Assembly (NCBI RefSeq): GCF_009811555.1
Contig: NZ_BLIN01000002.1
Span: 434,001 to 498,000 of the forward strand
Length of the DNA stretch: 64,000 bases
Origin: Streptomyces caniferus
Lineage (GTDB): Bacteria; Actinomycetota; Actinomycetes; Streptomycetales; Streptomycetaceae
Reading direction: 5' to 3'
Shown in pieces: positions 1 to 9,629 of this stretch (its first letter is position 1; the number at the start of each line of letters is the position of its first letter). The notes below the pieces were generated by a model. That model did not search any database and was not told where the DNA came from. It saw only the letters and a program-made list of their open reading frames with translations. Both the position numbers and the translations under genes were made by a program.

Positions 1-1158
1 GACCTCACCTACAGCGGCGAGTCCGGCGGCCTCAACGAGGCGACCTCCGACATCTTCGGCACCGCGGTGGAGTTCTACGCCAACAACTCCTCCGACCCCG
101 GTGACTACCTCATCGGCGAGAAGATCGACATCAACGGCGACGGCACCCCGCTGCGCTACATGGACAAGCCGTCGAAGGACGGGGCCTCGGCCGACTACTG
201 GTCCAGTGGCGTCGGCAACAAGGACGTGCACTACTCGTCCGGTGTCGCCAACCACTTCTTCTACCTGCTGTCCGAGGGCAGCGGCCCGAAGGACATCGGC
301 GGCGTCCACTACGACAGCCCGACCTTCGACAACCTGCCGGTGCCTGGCATCGGCCGGGCCAACGCGGAGAAGGTCTGGTTCAAGGCACTCAGCCAGTACA
401 TGAGCGCCAACACCAACTACGCGGGCGCCCGTACCGCCACCCTGCAGGCCGCGGCGGACCTGTTCGGCCAGGGCAGCGCCTCGTACAACACGGTCGCCAA
501 CACCTGGGCGGCGGTCAACGTCGGCTCCCGCGTCCCGGACGGCGGCGGCGTCACCGTCACCAACCCGGGCAACCAGACCAGCACCGTGGGCCAGGCGGCG
601 AGCCTGCAGATCAAGGCGACCAGCGGTACCGCGGGCGCCCTGACCTACGCGGCGACCGGCCTGCCCGCCGGGCTGTCGCTCAACACGAGCACCGGTCTGA
701 TCTCCGGTACGCCGACCACGGCCGGCACCAGCAATGTGACGGTCACGGTCACCGACGCCGCGAAGAAGACCGGTACCGCCGCCTTCACCTGGACGGTCAA
801 CACGACCGGCGGGGGCAACGTCTTCGAGAACACCGACGACGTGGCGATCCCGGACGCGGGCTCGGCGGTCACCTCACCGATCAATGTCGGCCGCACCGGC
901 AATGCGCCGAGCACCCTCAAGGTCGCGGTGGACATCGTGCACACCTACCGCGGCGACCTGGTCGTCGACCTGATCGCCCCGGACGGTACGGCCTACCGGC
1001 TGAAGAACTCCAGCGCCTTCGACTCGGCGGCCAACGTGAAGACCACCTACACGGTCAACGCGTCCTCCGAGAAGGCGAGCGGCACCTGGAAGCTGCGGGT
1101 TCAGGACGTCTACTCTCAGGACACCGGCTACATCAACGGCTGGAAGCTGACGTTCTGA
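1..1158 (+). CDS. M4 (thermolysin-like) metallopeptidase with P-domain, 5' truncated by window edge
   Basis: Secreted neutral zinc metallopeptidase, C-terminal 385 residues only; the HExxH helix lies before the window. The visible part opens in the GGLNEATSD segment that carries the third zinc ligand (Glu), followed by the VHYSSGVANHFFYL segment with the catalytic His of the M4 C-terminal domain. After about residue 175 of the fragment there is an Ig-like domain (TNPGNQTSTVGQAASLQI, then GLPAGLSLNTSTGLISGTP) and then a proprotein-convertase-type P-domain (VDIVHTYRGDLVVDLIAPDG, ending INGWKLTF). It is closely similar to the next gene over the shared peptidase region, so the two are tandem paralogues that differ in C-terminal architecture. 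Secretion is inferred from the family because the signal peptide is outside the window. Confidence 0.93.
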   Translation, partial: DLTYSGESGGLNEATSDIFGTAVEFYANNSSDPGDYLIGEKIDINGDGTPLRYMDKPSKDGASADYWSSGVGNKDVHYSSGVANHFFYLLSEGSGPKDIGGVHYDSPTFDNLPVPGIGRANAEKVWFKALSQYMSANTNYAGARTATLQAAADLFGQGSASYNTVANTWAAVNVGSRVPDGGGVTVTNPGNQTSTVGQAASLQIKATSGTAGALTYAATGLPAGLSLNTSTGLISGTPTTAGTSNVTVTVTDAAKKTGTAAFTWTVNTTGGGNVFENTDDVAIPDAGSAVTSPINVGRTGNAPSTLKVAVDIVHTYRGDLVVDLIAPDGTAYRLKNSSAFDSAANVKTTYTVNASSEKASGTWKLRVQDVYSQDTGYINGWKLTF

Positions 1159-1248
1159 TCTCCTGCCGGCACCCGGCCGTCACCCTCGTGTGACATAGGC
1201 GGGTCCCGCGGATCATCGCACGTCACAACTGGCCAGCTGGACAACGAT

Positions 1249-1288
1249 GTTGGGCGTCGCTCCCGGATCTTCGGGGGTGGCGCCCAAC
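1249..1288 (+). terminator. Hairpin between the two M4 peptidase genes
   Basis: GTTGGGCG (1249-1256) pairs with CGCCCAAC (1281-1288), with partly complementary CTCCCGG and CGGGGG inside. It lies 90 bases after the first peptidase and 160 before the second, with no T-tract. It could be a terminator for the upstream gene or structure in the leader of the next one; the sequence does not decide. Confidence 0.4.
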
Positions 1289-1447
1289 TCCGTTATACGA
1301 ACAGCGATCACCTCTCTACGGACGATTTTCAGCCAATACTCGAACACCCTCCTGACATGCACGCGTTCGAATGGCAGTCTTCCCGAACGCACGTCACACC
1401 CGCATCGCTTTGCACCCCCACCACTTGGCAAAGTTGAAGGAGCACGC

Positions 1448-3079
1448 GTGACCCCCCACATGTCCCGTAAGACCCGTATTGCCGGTACCGCCTTCGCGGC
1501 CGCGGCCCTCGTGGCCGCCGGCATCACCGCAGGCACCGCCGGTGCCTCGCCCGTCCAGGCCCCCACCGCGGACGGTTCACCCCTCAAGCTGAGCGCCTCG
1601 CACCGCGCGGAACTGCTGCGCGACGCGAGCGCCACCAAGGCGCAGACCGCCAAGGAACTCGGCCTGGGCGCGCAGGAGAAGCTGGTCGTCAAGGACGTCA
1701 TCAAGGACGCCGACGGCACCACGCACACCCGCTACGAGCGCACCTACGCCGGACTTCCGGTCCTCGGCGGCGACATGATCGTGCACTCCGCCAAGGGCGG
1801 CGCCATCAAGAGCACCACCAAGTCGACCGAGAAGTCGGTCAAGGTGGCCTCCACCACCGCGAAGATAGCCCCGACCGCCGCCGCGCAGTCGGCTCGGGGC
1901 ACCGCGGTGAAGTCGCTGAGCGCCAAGAAGGCCACCGCGCAGGCGCCCAAGAAGGTCGTCTGGGCCGCCTCCGGCACCCCCGTCCTCGCCTACGACACCA
2001 CCGTCAAGGGCGTCAAGAAGGACGGCACGCCCAGCCGGATGCACGTCATCACCGACGCCGACAGCGGCAAGAAGATCTTCCAGTACGACGACATCCGCAC
2101 CGGCAAGGGCGAGAGCGAGTTCAGCGGCTCCGTCGACCTGGGCACCTCCAAGGAGGGCAGCGGCTTCACGCTGACCGACGCGGACCGCGGCGGCCACAAG
2201 ACCCTCAACCTCGGCAACAGCGAGTCCGGCGAGGGCAAGGCCTTCACGGACGAGGACGACAAGTGGGGCACCGGCAAGCCGGACGACCCGCAGACCGCGG
2301 CCGTCGACGCCCACTACGGTGCCGCCGAGACCTGGGACTACTACAAGAAGGTCCAGGGCCGCAACGGCATCAAGGGCGACGGCAAGGGTGCCACCTCGCG
2401 CGTCCACTACGGCAAGAACTACGTGAACGCCTTCTGGGACGACGAGTGCTTCTGCATGTCGTACGGCGACGGCGAGGGCGACAAGGCCCCGCTGACCGCT
2501 CTGGACGTCGCGGCGCACGAGATGTCGCACGGTGTCACCGCGGCCACCGCCAACCTCACCTACAGCGGTGAGTCCGGCGGCCTGAACGAGGGCACCTCGG
2601 ACATCTTCGGCACCTCGGTCGAGTTCTACGCCAAGAACGACAAGGACCCGGGCGACTACCTCATCGGCGAGAAGATCAACATCAACGGTGACGGCAAGCC
2701 GCTGCGCTACATGGACAAGCCGTCCAAGGACGGTCAGTCGAAGGACTTCTGGGACTCCAGCACCGGTGGCCTCGACCCGCACTACTCCTCGGGCGTCGCC
2801 AACCACTTCTTCTACCTGCTGTCCGAGGGCAGCGGCCCGAAGGAGATCGGTGGCGTCAAGTACGACAGCCCGACGAAGGACGACAAGAAGGTCGAGGGCA
2901 TCGGCCGGGACAAGGCCGAGAAGATCTGGTTCAAGGCCCTGACCGAGTACATGACCTCGAACACCGACTACAAGGCCGCCCGTGAGGCGACCGTGAAGGC
3001 GGCCACCGACCTGTACAAGGCCGGCAGCGCCGAGGTCAAGGGCGTCGAGGCGGCCTGGGACGGCGTCGCCGTCAAGTGA
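1448..3079 (+). CDS. Secreted M4 (thermolysin-like) zinc metallopeptidase
   Basis: 543 residues. GTG at 1448 is chosen because GAAGGAG (1436-1442) sits 5 bases before it; an ATG at 1460 is too far from that site. The N-terminus is a signal peptide: basic residues, then an Ala-rich core ending near AGASPVQA. A propeptide (FTP and PepSY type, about residues 50-240) is followed by the M4 catalytic domain with HEMSH (His357, His361) and Glu381 in GGLNEGTSD, then the C-terminal alpha domain with HYSSGVANHFFYL. All zinc and catalytic residues are present, so it should be active. It stops right after the peptidase domain and lacks the Ig-like and P-domain of its upstream neighbour. Likely role: extracellular protein degradation with autocatalytic propeptide removal. 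Confidence 0.95.
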   Translation: MTPHMSRKTRIAGTAFAAAALVAAGITAGTAGASPVQAPTADGSPLKLSASHRAELLRDASATKAQTAKELGLGAQEKLVVKDVIKDADGTTHTRYERTYAGLPVLGGDMIVHSAKGGAIKSTTKSTEKSVKVASTTAKIAPTAAAQSARGTAVKSLSAKKATAQAPKKVVWAASGTPVLAYDTTVKGVKKDGTPSRMHVITDADSGKKIFQYDDIRTGKGESEFSGSVDLGTSKEGSGFTLTDADRGGHKTLNLGNSESGEGKAFTDEDDKWGTGKPDDPQTAAVDAHYGAAETWDYYKKVQGRNGIKGDGKGATSRVHYGKNYVNAFWDDECFCMSYGDGEGDKAPLTALDVAAHEMSHGVTAATANLTYSGESGGLNEGTSDIFGTSVEFYAKNDKDPGDYLIGEKININGDGKPLRYMDKPSKDGQSKDFWDSSTGGLDPHYSSGVANHFFYLLSEGSGPKEIGGVKYDSPTKDDKKVEGIGRDKAEKIWFKALTEYMTSNTDYKAAREATVKAATDLYKAGSAEVKGVEAAWDGVAVK

Positions 3080-3132
3080 CGCGGCGAGCGGGAACGTGCT
3101 GATCGACCCGGGGTGAGACCACCCCGGAGGAG

Positions 3133-3161
3133 GCGGTGTCCGGAGATTCTCCGGGCACCGC
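3133..3161 (+). terminator. Terminator hairpin after the second M4 peptidase
   Basis: Fourteen-pair stem with one G-U pair (3133-3146 with 3148-3161) and almost no loop, preceded by a smaller hairpin CCGGGGTG/CACCCCGG (3108-3115 with 3120-3127). It lies 54 bases after the stop codon. There is no T-tract, as is usual in Streptomyces. Confidence 0.6.
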
Positions 3162-3911
3162 TTCGGCATGTCACGGGGCCGGAGGAGGCACGGCCCACGC
3201 CCCGCGGCCGCCGGTCCCGCCCCCTTCGGTCACCCGTACGCCGCCGGGCACGGCACCCTCGCCCTCATGGCCCGACGCCGCCCTTCCGCGACGGGAGCAC
3301 CGGCCGGCCGCACCCCCCGCCGGACGCCGGCCGCCGCGGCAACTCACGTGCGCATATGCCCAGTTGACTTCCCCGCGCGGCCCCGCGGCCTCCCTACCGC
3401 CGCGTCCTTCGATATGGCTGATTCCACCCCCTCATGCGCTCTTGTACGGACTCGCTCCTGGAGAGAGGCTGCCTGTGGCGCCGAGGGGAACCGGCGCGGA
3501 ACCGGACATCCGCACGCCACAACTCCGCTGTGATCAGACCGAGTTGAGGAGGCGAACGCCGACCGTGTCAGTGCAGTGCCGCAGTCTCCCGCGAGGGGGT
3601 GGCGGCGGGTCCGCCGGATCACGCCGGGTCCGCGCCCACGCACCAGCAGGTCACCTTGCGCCGCACGGCCCGGCCGCCGCCCGCGGGAAGGCTCGCCGGG
3701 TACGCCCTTCCCCACCCGCGCAGCACAGCCGCACACGATCCATCGGGGGAACCACCGACCGGAGGCCGGGGGAGCGCCGACCCGCTCCGCCCTGCCCTCC
3801 GCCAGCCGAGTGAAAGCGGACAGGAGCCCCCATGCCCCCACCGGGTCCCCCCGCCGCGGAGCGGATACAAAGGACAAAACCCCGCAAAGCGTCACAAGCC
3901 CAGGTGAGCCC
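3162..3911. other. Gene-free region upstream of glgE
   Basis: About 750 bases without a convincing gene. The open frames here are Pro/Arg/Gly-rich readings typical of GC-rich non-coding DNA and match no family I know. In S. coelicolor I recall a glycogen phosphorylase gene (glgP) beside glgE; nothing resembling it remains here. The region presumably holds the glgE promoter; GTTGACTT at 3362-3369 is a possible -35-like element, without a clear -10 partner. Confidence 0.4.
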
Positions 3912-5915
3912 ATGATCGGTCGTATTCCTGTTCTGGACATCCGCCCGCAGATCGATTGCGGTCGCCGCCCGGCGAAGGCGGTGGTGGGCGAGACCTTCGA
4001 AGTCTCGGCCACCGTCTTCCGCGAAGGGCACGACGCGGTCGCGGCGAATGTGGTGCTGCGCAATCCGGCCGGCCGCTGCGGCCCGTGGACCCCGATGCGG
4101 GAGCGGACACCCGGCACCGACCGGTGGAGCGCCGAGGTCACCCCCGGTATCGAGGGCCGCTGGTCGTTCACCGTCGAGGCCTGGTCCGATCCGGTCGCCA
4201 CCTGGCGCAAGCACGCCGGCGTCAAGATCCCGGCGGGCATCGACACCGAGCTGGTGCTCACCGAGGGCGCCGACCTCCACGAGCGGGCCGCCTCGGAGGT
4301 CCCCAAGAGCGACGGCCGGGAGTCGGTCCTCAGCGCCGTGGACACCCTGCGCAACGTCGAGCTGCCCGCCGCGACCCGGCTCGCCGCGGCGCTCTCCCCC
4401 CAGGTCGTGGCGGCGCTGGACCGCCATCCGCTGCGCGAGCTGCTCACCGTCTCGCGCCCGATGCCGCTGGTCGTCGAGCGCCGGCGGGCCCTGTACGGCT
4501 CGTGGTACGAGCTCTTCCCCCGCTCCGAGGGCGCCGTCGTCACCCCGGACGGCGTCGTGGCCAGCGGGAATTTCCGCACCGCCGCCGACCGGCTGCCGGC
4601 CGTCGCCGCCATGGGCTTCGACGTGGTCTATCTGCCGCCGGTGCACCCCATCGGCACCTCCTTCCGCAAGGGCCCCAACAATGCGCTGTCGGCCGGCCCG
4701 GACGACGTCGGGTCCCCCTGGGCCATCGGCTCACCGGCCGGCGGCCATGACGCCCTCCACCCGGACCTGGGCTCCTTCGAGGACTTCGACCACTTCGTCC
4801 GCACCGCCCGCGACCTGCGGATGGAGGTGGCCCTGGACTTCGCGCTGCAGTGCTCCCCCGACCACCCCTGGGTCACCCTGCACCCGCAGTGGTTCCACCG
4901 CCGCGCGGACGGCTCGGTCGCCTACGCCGAGAACCCGCCGAAGAAGTACCAGGACATCTACCCGGTCGCCTTCGACGCCGACTTCCGCGGGCTGGTCCGC
5001 GAGACCGAACGCCTGCTGCGCTTCTGGATGGCCAAGGGCGTACGGATCTTCCGGGTGGACAATCCGCACACCAAACCGGTGGCCTTCTGGGAGAAGGTGA
5101 TCGGCGAGATCAACCGCACCGACCCGGACGTGCTCTTCCTCGCCGAGGCCTTCACCCGCCCCGCCATGCTGCACACCCTGGCCCGGATCGGCTTCCACCA
5201 GTCGTACACGTACTTCACCTGGCGCAACACCAAGCAGGAGCTCACCGACTACCTGACCGAGCTGTCCGGCGAGAGCGCGGGCTACCTGCGGCCCAACTTC
5301 TTCGTGAACACCCCGGACATCCTGCACGCCTACCTCCAGGAGGGCGGCCGGCCCGCCTTCGAGGTGCGCGCCGTCCTGGCCGCCACCCTCTCCCCCACCT
5401 GGGGCGTCTACGCCGGGTACGAGCTCTGCGAGTCGACGCCGGTACGCCCCGGCAGCGAGGAGTACCTCGACTCGGAGAAGTACCAACTCAGGCCGCGCGA
5501 CTGGGATGCGGCGGCCAGAACGGGGCAGACCATCGCCCCCCTGATCACCGCGCTCAACCGCATCCGCCGCCGGCACCCTGCCCTGCAGCAACTGCGCAAC
5601 CTGCGCTTCCACCGCGTCGACAACGACGCCGTCCTGGCCTACTCCAAGCACGAGGGGCACGGCGACCGGGCCGACACGGTGCTCACGGTGGTCAACCTCG
5701 ACCCGCACCACACCCACGAGGCGACGGTGTCGTTGGACATGCCGGAACTCGGCCTCGGCCGGCACGAGTCCTTCCCGGTGCGCGACGAGCTCACCGGCGA
5801 TACCTACCACTGGGGCAGGGACAACTATGTGCGCCTGGAGCCGGGCCGCTCGCTCGCGCCCGCCCATGTGCTGTCGCTGCGACCGTCCTCACCGATCGGA
5901 GGGTCACCCAATTGA
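3912..5915 (+). CDS. glgE: GlgE alpha-1,4-glucan:maltose-1-phosphate maltosyltransferase
   Basis: 667 residues, family-typical length. It transfers maltosyl units from alpha-maltose 1-phosphate to the non-reducing end of alpha-1,4-glucan in the cytoplasm (GH13 subfamily 3). ATG 3912 is preceded by AGGTGAG; the frame is open further upstream but the N-terminus [10 protein letters not shown] is where the family begins. An N-terminal dimerisation domain ([20 protein letters not shown]) precedes the (beta/alpha)8 barrel. Catalytic residues: nucleophile Asp383 in [11 protein letters not shown], acid/base Glu412 in FLAEAFTRP, and Asp469 in [10 protein letters not shown]. It overlaps treS by 4 bases, so translation is probably coupled. 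The product of treS plus maltokinase is its donor substrate. Confidence 0.97.
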   Translation: MIGRIPVLDIRPQIDCGRRPAKAVVGETFEVSATVFREGHDAVAANVVLRNPAGRCGPWTPMRERTPGTDRWSAEVTPGIEGRWSFTVEAWSDPVATWRKHAGVKIPAGIDTELVLTEGADLHERAASEVPKSDGRESVLSAVDTLRNVELPAATRLAAALSPQVVAALDRHPLRELLTVSRPMPLVVERRRALYGSWYELFPRSEGAVVTPDGVVASGNFRTAADRLPAVAAMGFDVVYLPPVHPIGTSFRKGPNNALSAGPDDVGSPWAIGSPAGGHDALHPDLGSFEDFDHFVRTARDLRMEVALDFALQCSPDHPWVTLHPQWFHRRADGSVAYAENPPKKYQDIYPVAFDADFRGLVRETERLLRFWMAKGVRIFRVDNPHTKPVAFWEKVIGEINRTDPDVLFLAEAFTRPAMLHTLARIGFHQSYTYFTWRNTKQELTDYLTELSGESAGYLRPNFFVNTPDILHAYLQEGGRPAFEVRAVLAATLSPTWGVYAGYELCESTPVRPGSEEYLDSEKYQLRPRDWDAAARTGQTIAPLITALNRIRRRHPALQQLRNLRFHRVDNDAVLAYSKHEGHGDRADTVLTVVNLDPHHTHEATVSLDMPELGLGRHESFPVRDELTGDTYHWGRDNYVRLEPGRSLAPAHVLSLRPSSPIGGSPN

Positions 5916-7630
5916 TCGTCAATGAGCCTGTCCCCGACACGTTCGAGGACACCCCGGCGAAGGACCGCGATCCCGACTGGTTCAAACGGGCCGTCTTCTA
6001 CGAAGTTCTGGTGCGCTCCTTCCAGGACAGCAACGGCGACGGCATCGGCGACCTCAAGGGCATCACGGCCAAACTCGACTATCTGCAATGGCTGGGGGTG
6101 GACTGCCTCTGGCTGCCGCCGTTCTTCAAATCCCCCTTGCGGGACGGCGGTTACGATGTCGCCGACTACACCGCGGTGCTTCCGGAATTCGGTGATCTGG
6201 CCGACTTCGTGGAATTCGTGGACGCCGCCCACCATCGCGGCATGCGGGTGATCATCGACATGGTGATGAACCACACCAGCGACCAGCACCCGTGGTTCCA
6301 GGAGTCGCGCACCGACCCCGAGGGCCCGTACGGCGACTATTACATGTGGGCCGACGACGACAAGCAGTACGCCGACGCCCGCATCATCTTCGTCGACACC
6401 GAGGCCTCCAACTGGACCTTCGACCCGGTGCGCAAGCAGTACTTCTGGCACCGCTTCTTCTCCCACCAGCCGGACCTCAATTACGAGAACCCGGCGGTCC
6501 AGGAGGAGATGATCTCCGCCCTGCGCTTCTGGCTCGATCTGGGGATCGACGGCTTCCGGCTGGACGCGGTGCCCTACCTGTACGCCGAGGAGGGCACCAA
6601 CTGCGAGAACCTGCCCGCCTCGCACTCCTTCCTCAAGCGGGTCCGCGCGGAGATCGACGCGCATTATCCGGACACCGTGCTGCTGGCCGAGGCCAATCAA
6701 TGGCCGGAGGACGTCGTCGACTACTTCGGCGATTACGGCGTCGGCGGCGACGAATGCCATATGGCCTTCCACTTCCCGGTCATGCCGCGCATCTTCATGG
6801 CGGTACGCCGCGAATCGCGCTATCCGGTCTCGGAGGTCCTCGCCAAGACGCCGGCCATTCCGTCCGGCTGCCAGTGGGGCGTCTTCCTGCGCAACCACGA
6901 CGAGCTCACCCTCGAAATGGTCACGGACGAAGAGCGCGACTACATGTACGCGGAGTACGCCAAGGACCCGCGGATGCGCGCCAATATCGGCATCCGCCGG
7001 CGGCTGGCCCCGCTGCTCGACAACGACCGCAACCAGATCGAGCTCTTCACGGCGCTGCTGCTGTCGCTGCCGGGATCGCCGATCCTGTATTACGGCGACG
7101 AGATCGGCATGGGCGACAACATCTGGCTCGGCGACCGCGACGCGGTGCGCACCCCGATGCAGTGGACGCCGGACCGCAACGCCGGATTCTCCTCCTGCGA
7201 CCCGGGCCGGCTCTTCCTGCCGACGATCATGGACCCGGTCTACGGATACCAGGTCACCAACGTCGAGGCCGCCATGAGTTCGCCCTCCTCGCTGCTGCAC
7301 TGGACCCGCCGGATGATCGAGATCCGCAAGCAGAACCCGGCGTTCGGGCTCGGCAGCTACACCGAGCTGTCGTCCACCAACCCGGCGGTGCTGGCCTTCC
7401 TGCGGGAGGCGCCGGGCGCCGGCGGCGCGGACGACGACCTGGTGCTGTGCGTGCACAACTTCTCGCGCTTCGCCCAGCCCACCGAGCTGGACCTGCGGTC
7501 GTTCAGCGGCCGCCATCCGGTGGAACTCATCGGCGGCGTCCGCTTCCCGGCCATCGGGGAGCTGCCGTATCTGCTCACCCTCGCCGGTCACGGCTTCTAC
7601 TGGTTCCGGCTGCGCCGGAACTCCGGCTAG
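5912..7630 (+). CDS. treS: Trehalose synthase / maltose alpha-D-glucosylmutase
   Basis: 572 residues; interconverts trehalose and maltose and so feeds maltose to the maltokinase of the GlgE pathway. The start is a rare TTG at 5912 whose last three bases are shared with the TGA of glgE (TTGA overlap); GGAGGG at 5898-5903 sits 8 bases before it and no ATG or GTG fits. N-terminus reads [20 protein letters not shown] as in actinobacterial TreS. GH13 subfamily 16 residues: nucleophile Asp218 ([10 protein letters not shown]), acid/base Glu260 (LLAEANQWP), Asp330 (RNHDELTLE). It ends before a strong terminator, so glgE-treS may form a unit distinct from the maltokinase-glgB pair. Confidence 0.97.
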   Translation: MIVNEPVPDTFEDTPAKDRDPDWFKRAVFYEVLVRSFQDSNGDGIGDLKGITAKLDYLQWLGVDCLWLPPFFKSPLRDGGYDVADYTAVLPEFGDLADFVEFVDAAHHRGMRVIIDMVMNHTSDQHPWFQESRTDPEGPYGDYYMWADDDKQYADARIIFVDTEASNWTFDPVRKQYFWHRFFSHQPDLNYENPAVQEEMISALRFWLDLGIDGFRLDAVPYLYAEEGTNCENLPASHSFLKRVRAEIDAHYPDTVLLAEANQWPEDVVDYFGDYGVGGDECHMAFHFPVMPRIFMAVRRESRYPVSEVLAKTPAIPSGCQWGVFLRNHDELTLEMVTDEERDYMYAEYAKDPRMRANIGIRRRLAPLLDNDRNQIELFTALLLSLPGSPILYYGDEIGMGDNIWLGDRDAVRTPMQWTPDRNAGFSSCDPGRLFLPTIMDPVYGYQVTNVEAAMSSPSSLLHWTRRMIEIRKQNPAFGLGSYTELSSTNPAVLAFLREAPGAGGADDDLVLCVHNFSRFAQPTELDLRSFSGRHPVELIGGVRFPAIGELPYLLTLAGHGFYWFRLRRNSG

Positions 7631-7717
7631 CGCGTGCCCTGGGGGCCGCGGGCCCGGGGCGAGCCGAAAGACCCGCCCCGGGGCCGGCGCCCTGACCGGG
7701 CACGGGTGCCGGAAACA

Positions 7718-7756
7718 CGCCCGTACGCGGCCGCATGGCGCGTACGGGCGTTTTTT
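7718..7756 (+). terminator. Intrinsic terminator after treS
   Basis: Perfect 11-base stem CGCCCGTACGC (7718-7728) with GCGTACGGGCG (7740-7750), an 11-base loop, followed directly by TTTTTT (7751-7756). This is the most classical terminator in the window. Confidence 0.93.
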
Positions 7757-7942
7757 GACCTTTCGCTCGGGCAGTCTCCCTACTACCGCACGGGCCGGGT
7801 GAGCCATCGTCGGTCCCCCGGCTCGGGAGGGGAACCACCGCGCAGCGGAGCAGGGCACGCGGGATTCACCGCTGCCGTACGGACGAGCTCGCCCGGTGCC
7901 GCCCCCGGACTCCGTCCGGGTGTACCACCGTCAGCCTCCGTC

Positions 7943-7956
7943 TGGGGGTACCCCCA
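7943..7956. repeat. Small palindromic repeat TGGGGGTACCCCCA
   Basis: A 14-base perfect palindrome preceded by GCCTCCGTC. I recall very similar short GC palindromes scattered between Streptomyces genes; copy number in this genome cannot be seen here. It lies in the likely promoter region of the maltokinase gene. Confidence 0.5.
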
Positions 7957-8036
7957 CCGCGCCATCGCACAGTCAAGGCCGTATTCCGGGACACTTTGCC
8001 CTATATGTCGTGTGCCCGGGGAAAGGACGCGACGCC

Positions 8037-9545
8037 ATGTCGGACACCGCCTCGACCCGTGCCACCCGAAACACCCCTGACCACCGCCCGCTCGCCGCCG
8101 CACCCGATCTGCTGTCCTCGCTGGCACCCCTGCTCGCCGACTGGGTGCCACGCCAGCGCTGGTTCGCCGGCAAGGGACGGCTGATCACCGGCTTCACACT
8201 GCTCTCGGCGACCGAGCTGCTGCCGTGCACCGACGACAGCGCACCCGGCCTGCTGCTCCTGCTCGTCCGCGCCCAGCAGAGCGCGCCCCCGAGCCGTACG
8301 CCCATCGGAGGCGACTGCTACCAGCTCCTCCTGGGGGTGCATCCGGCGCTGTCGCCACAGCTGGCGCCGGCCGCGATCGGCCGCCCCGGCGGCGGTCCGC
8401 TGCGCGGTCGCACCGTCTACGACGCGCTGCTCGACACCCGGCTGTGCGGGCTGCTGCTGGAGCGGCTGCGGGTCCCGGGCCGACTCGGTGCGCTGCGCTT
8501 CTGCCGGGAGCCCGATGCCGACATCCCCGCCGGGCTGCCGGGCCGGCCGATCGCCGTCGAACAGTCCAACTCCTCGATCGTCTACGGGGATTCCTTCATC
8601 CTGAAGGTCTTCCGGCGGATCGAGCCGGGCGTCAATCCGGATCTGGAGCTGCCGCGGGCGCTGGCGGACGCCAAGTGTGCGCGGGTTCCCGCGCCCGCCG
8701 CCTGGTACGAGTCGGCGGCCGCCGAGGAGGGCAGCGAGGCGACGACGCTGGGCGTGCTGCAGCCGTTCCTGCCGGGCTCGGCGGACGGCTGGCAGCTGGC
8801 GCTGAACGCGCTGGCCGTGCGCGCCGACTTCACCGGCTCGGCGCGGGCGCTCGGCCACGCCACCGCCGAGGTGCACACCGCGCTCGCCCAGACGCTGCCG
8901 ACCACCGAGCTGCGCCGCCCGCAGCTGGATGTGATCGCCGCCCAGATGAACGAGCGGCTGGACGCCACCGCCCGCGCCGTGCCCGTGCTGCAGCCCTACC
9001 GCGCGCGGCTGCGCACCGCCTTCGACGCGCTGGCCGCGATCGGCCACGACGGCCGCAGCTGGGCCGCCCAGCGCATCCACGGCGATCTGCACCTGGGCCA
9101 GACGCTGCGCTCCGCCGACGAGGGCCGCTGGTCGCTGATCGACTTCGAGGGCGAACCGGCCCGCCCGCTGGCCGAGCGGCGCCGGCCGCAGCCGGCGGTG
9201 CGTGATATCGCGGCGATGCTGCGGTCCTTCGACTACGCCGCGCGCAGCGGCCCGGCCGGCGGCGACCCCTGGGCGCTGGAGTGGGCCCGGCGCACCCGCG
9301 ACGCCTTCTGCCGGGGCTATGCGGAGGCCGGCGGGCTCGATCCGCGCTCGGCGCCCGAACTGATGCGCGCCTACGAGACCGACAAGGCCGTCTACGAGGT
9401 GCTCTACGAGGCCCGGCACCGGCCCGACTGGCTGTCCGTCCCGATGGCCGCCATCCGGCGGCTGGCGGCCGGCGGCGAACCGGTCGTGGGGGCGGACGGG
9501 CCGGGCCCGTCCCGGTCCGCCGGGTCCGACGACGGCCGGGGGTGA
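8037..9545 (+). CDS. pep2: Maltokinase
   Basis: 502 residues. ATP-dependent phosphorylation of maltose to alpha-maltose 1-phosphate, the donor for GlgE. ATG 8037 follows AAGGA (8023-8027) at good spacing. Motifs of the maltokinase (aminoglycoside-phosphotransferase-like) fold: WVPRQRWFAGKGR near residue 40, the catalytic loop IHGDLHLGQTL and the metal-binding LIDFEGEPARPLAERR about 20 residues later. The C-terminus ends in a low-complexity Gly/Ser tail. It is separated from treS by a terminator but followed by glgB after 84 bases, suggesting co-transcription with glgB. The gene is also called mak; in mycobacteria it can be fused to treS, here it stands alone. Confidence 0.95.
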   Translation: MSDTASTRATRNTPDHRPLAAAPDLLSSLAPLLADWVPRQRWFAGKGRLITGFTLLSATELLPCTDDSAPGLLLLLVRAQQSAPPSRTPIGGDCYQLLLGVHPALSPQLAPAAIGRPGGGPLRGRTVYDALLDTRLCGLLLERLRVPGRLGALRFCREPDADIPAGLPGRPIAVEQSNSSIVYGDSFILKVFRRIEPGVNPDLELPRALADAKCARVPAPAAWYESAAAEEGSEATTLGVLQPFLPGSADGWQLALNALAVRADFTGSARALGHATAEVHTALAQTLPTTELRRPQLDVIAAQMNERLDATARAVPVLQPYRARLRTAFDALAAIGHDGRSWAAQRIHGDLHLGQTLRSADEGRWSLIDFEGEPARPLAERRRPQPAVRDIAAMLRSFDYAARSGPAGGDPWALEWARRTRDAFCRGYAEAGGLDPRSAPELMRAYETDKAVYEVLYEARHRPDWLSVPMAAIRRLAAGGEPVVGADGPGPSRSAGSDDGRG

Positions 9546-9629
9546 GGGGCCGCAGAGAACCGCCGATCCGCCGCCCGTACGCCCCCTGAGACCCGACCGA
9601 CGCCCGCCCCGCCCCGAGGAGGCCCTCTC

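Larger units (their letters stand above)
7631..8036. other. Intergenic region between treS and maltokinase
   Basis: 406 bases without a gene. It begins with the treS terminator (7718-7756), then holds GC-rich sequence with a small palindromic repeat (7943-7956), and ends with the ribosome site AAAGGA of the maltokinase gene. Because a terminator comes first, a promoter for maltokinase-glgB should lie in 7757-8030; I cannot point to a convincing -10/-35 pair. Confidence 0.5.

Noticed and set aside
3136..3813. 225-codon plus-strand frame upstream of glgE
   Set aside because: Pro/Arg/Gly-rich, no ribosome site, no domain, and it overlaps the terminator hairpin; treated as non-coding.
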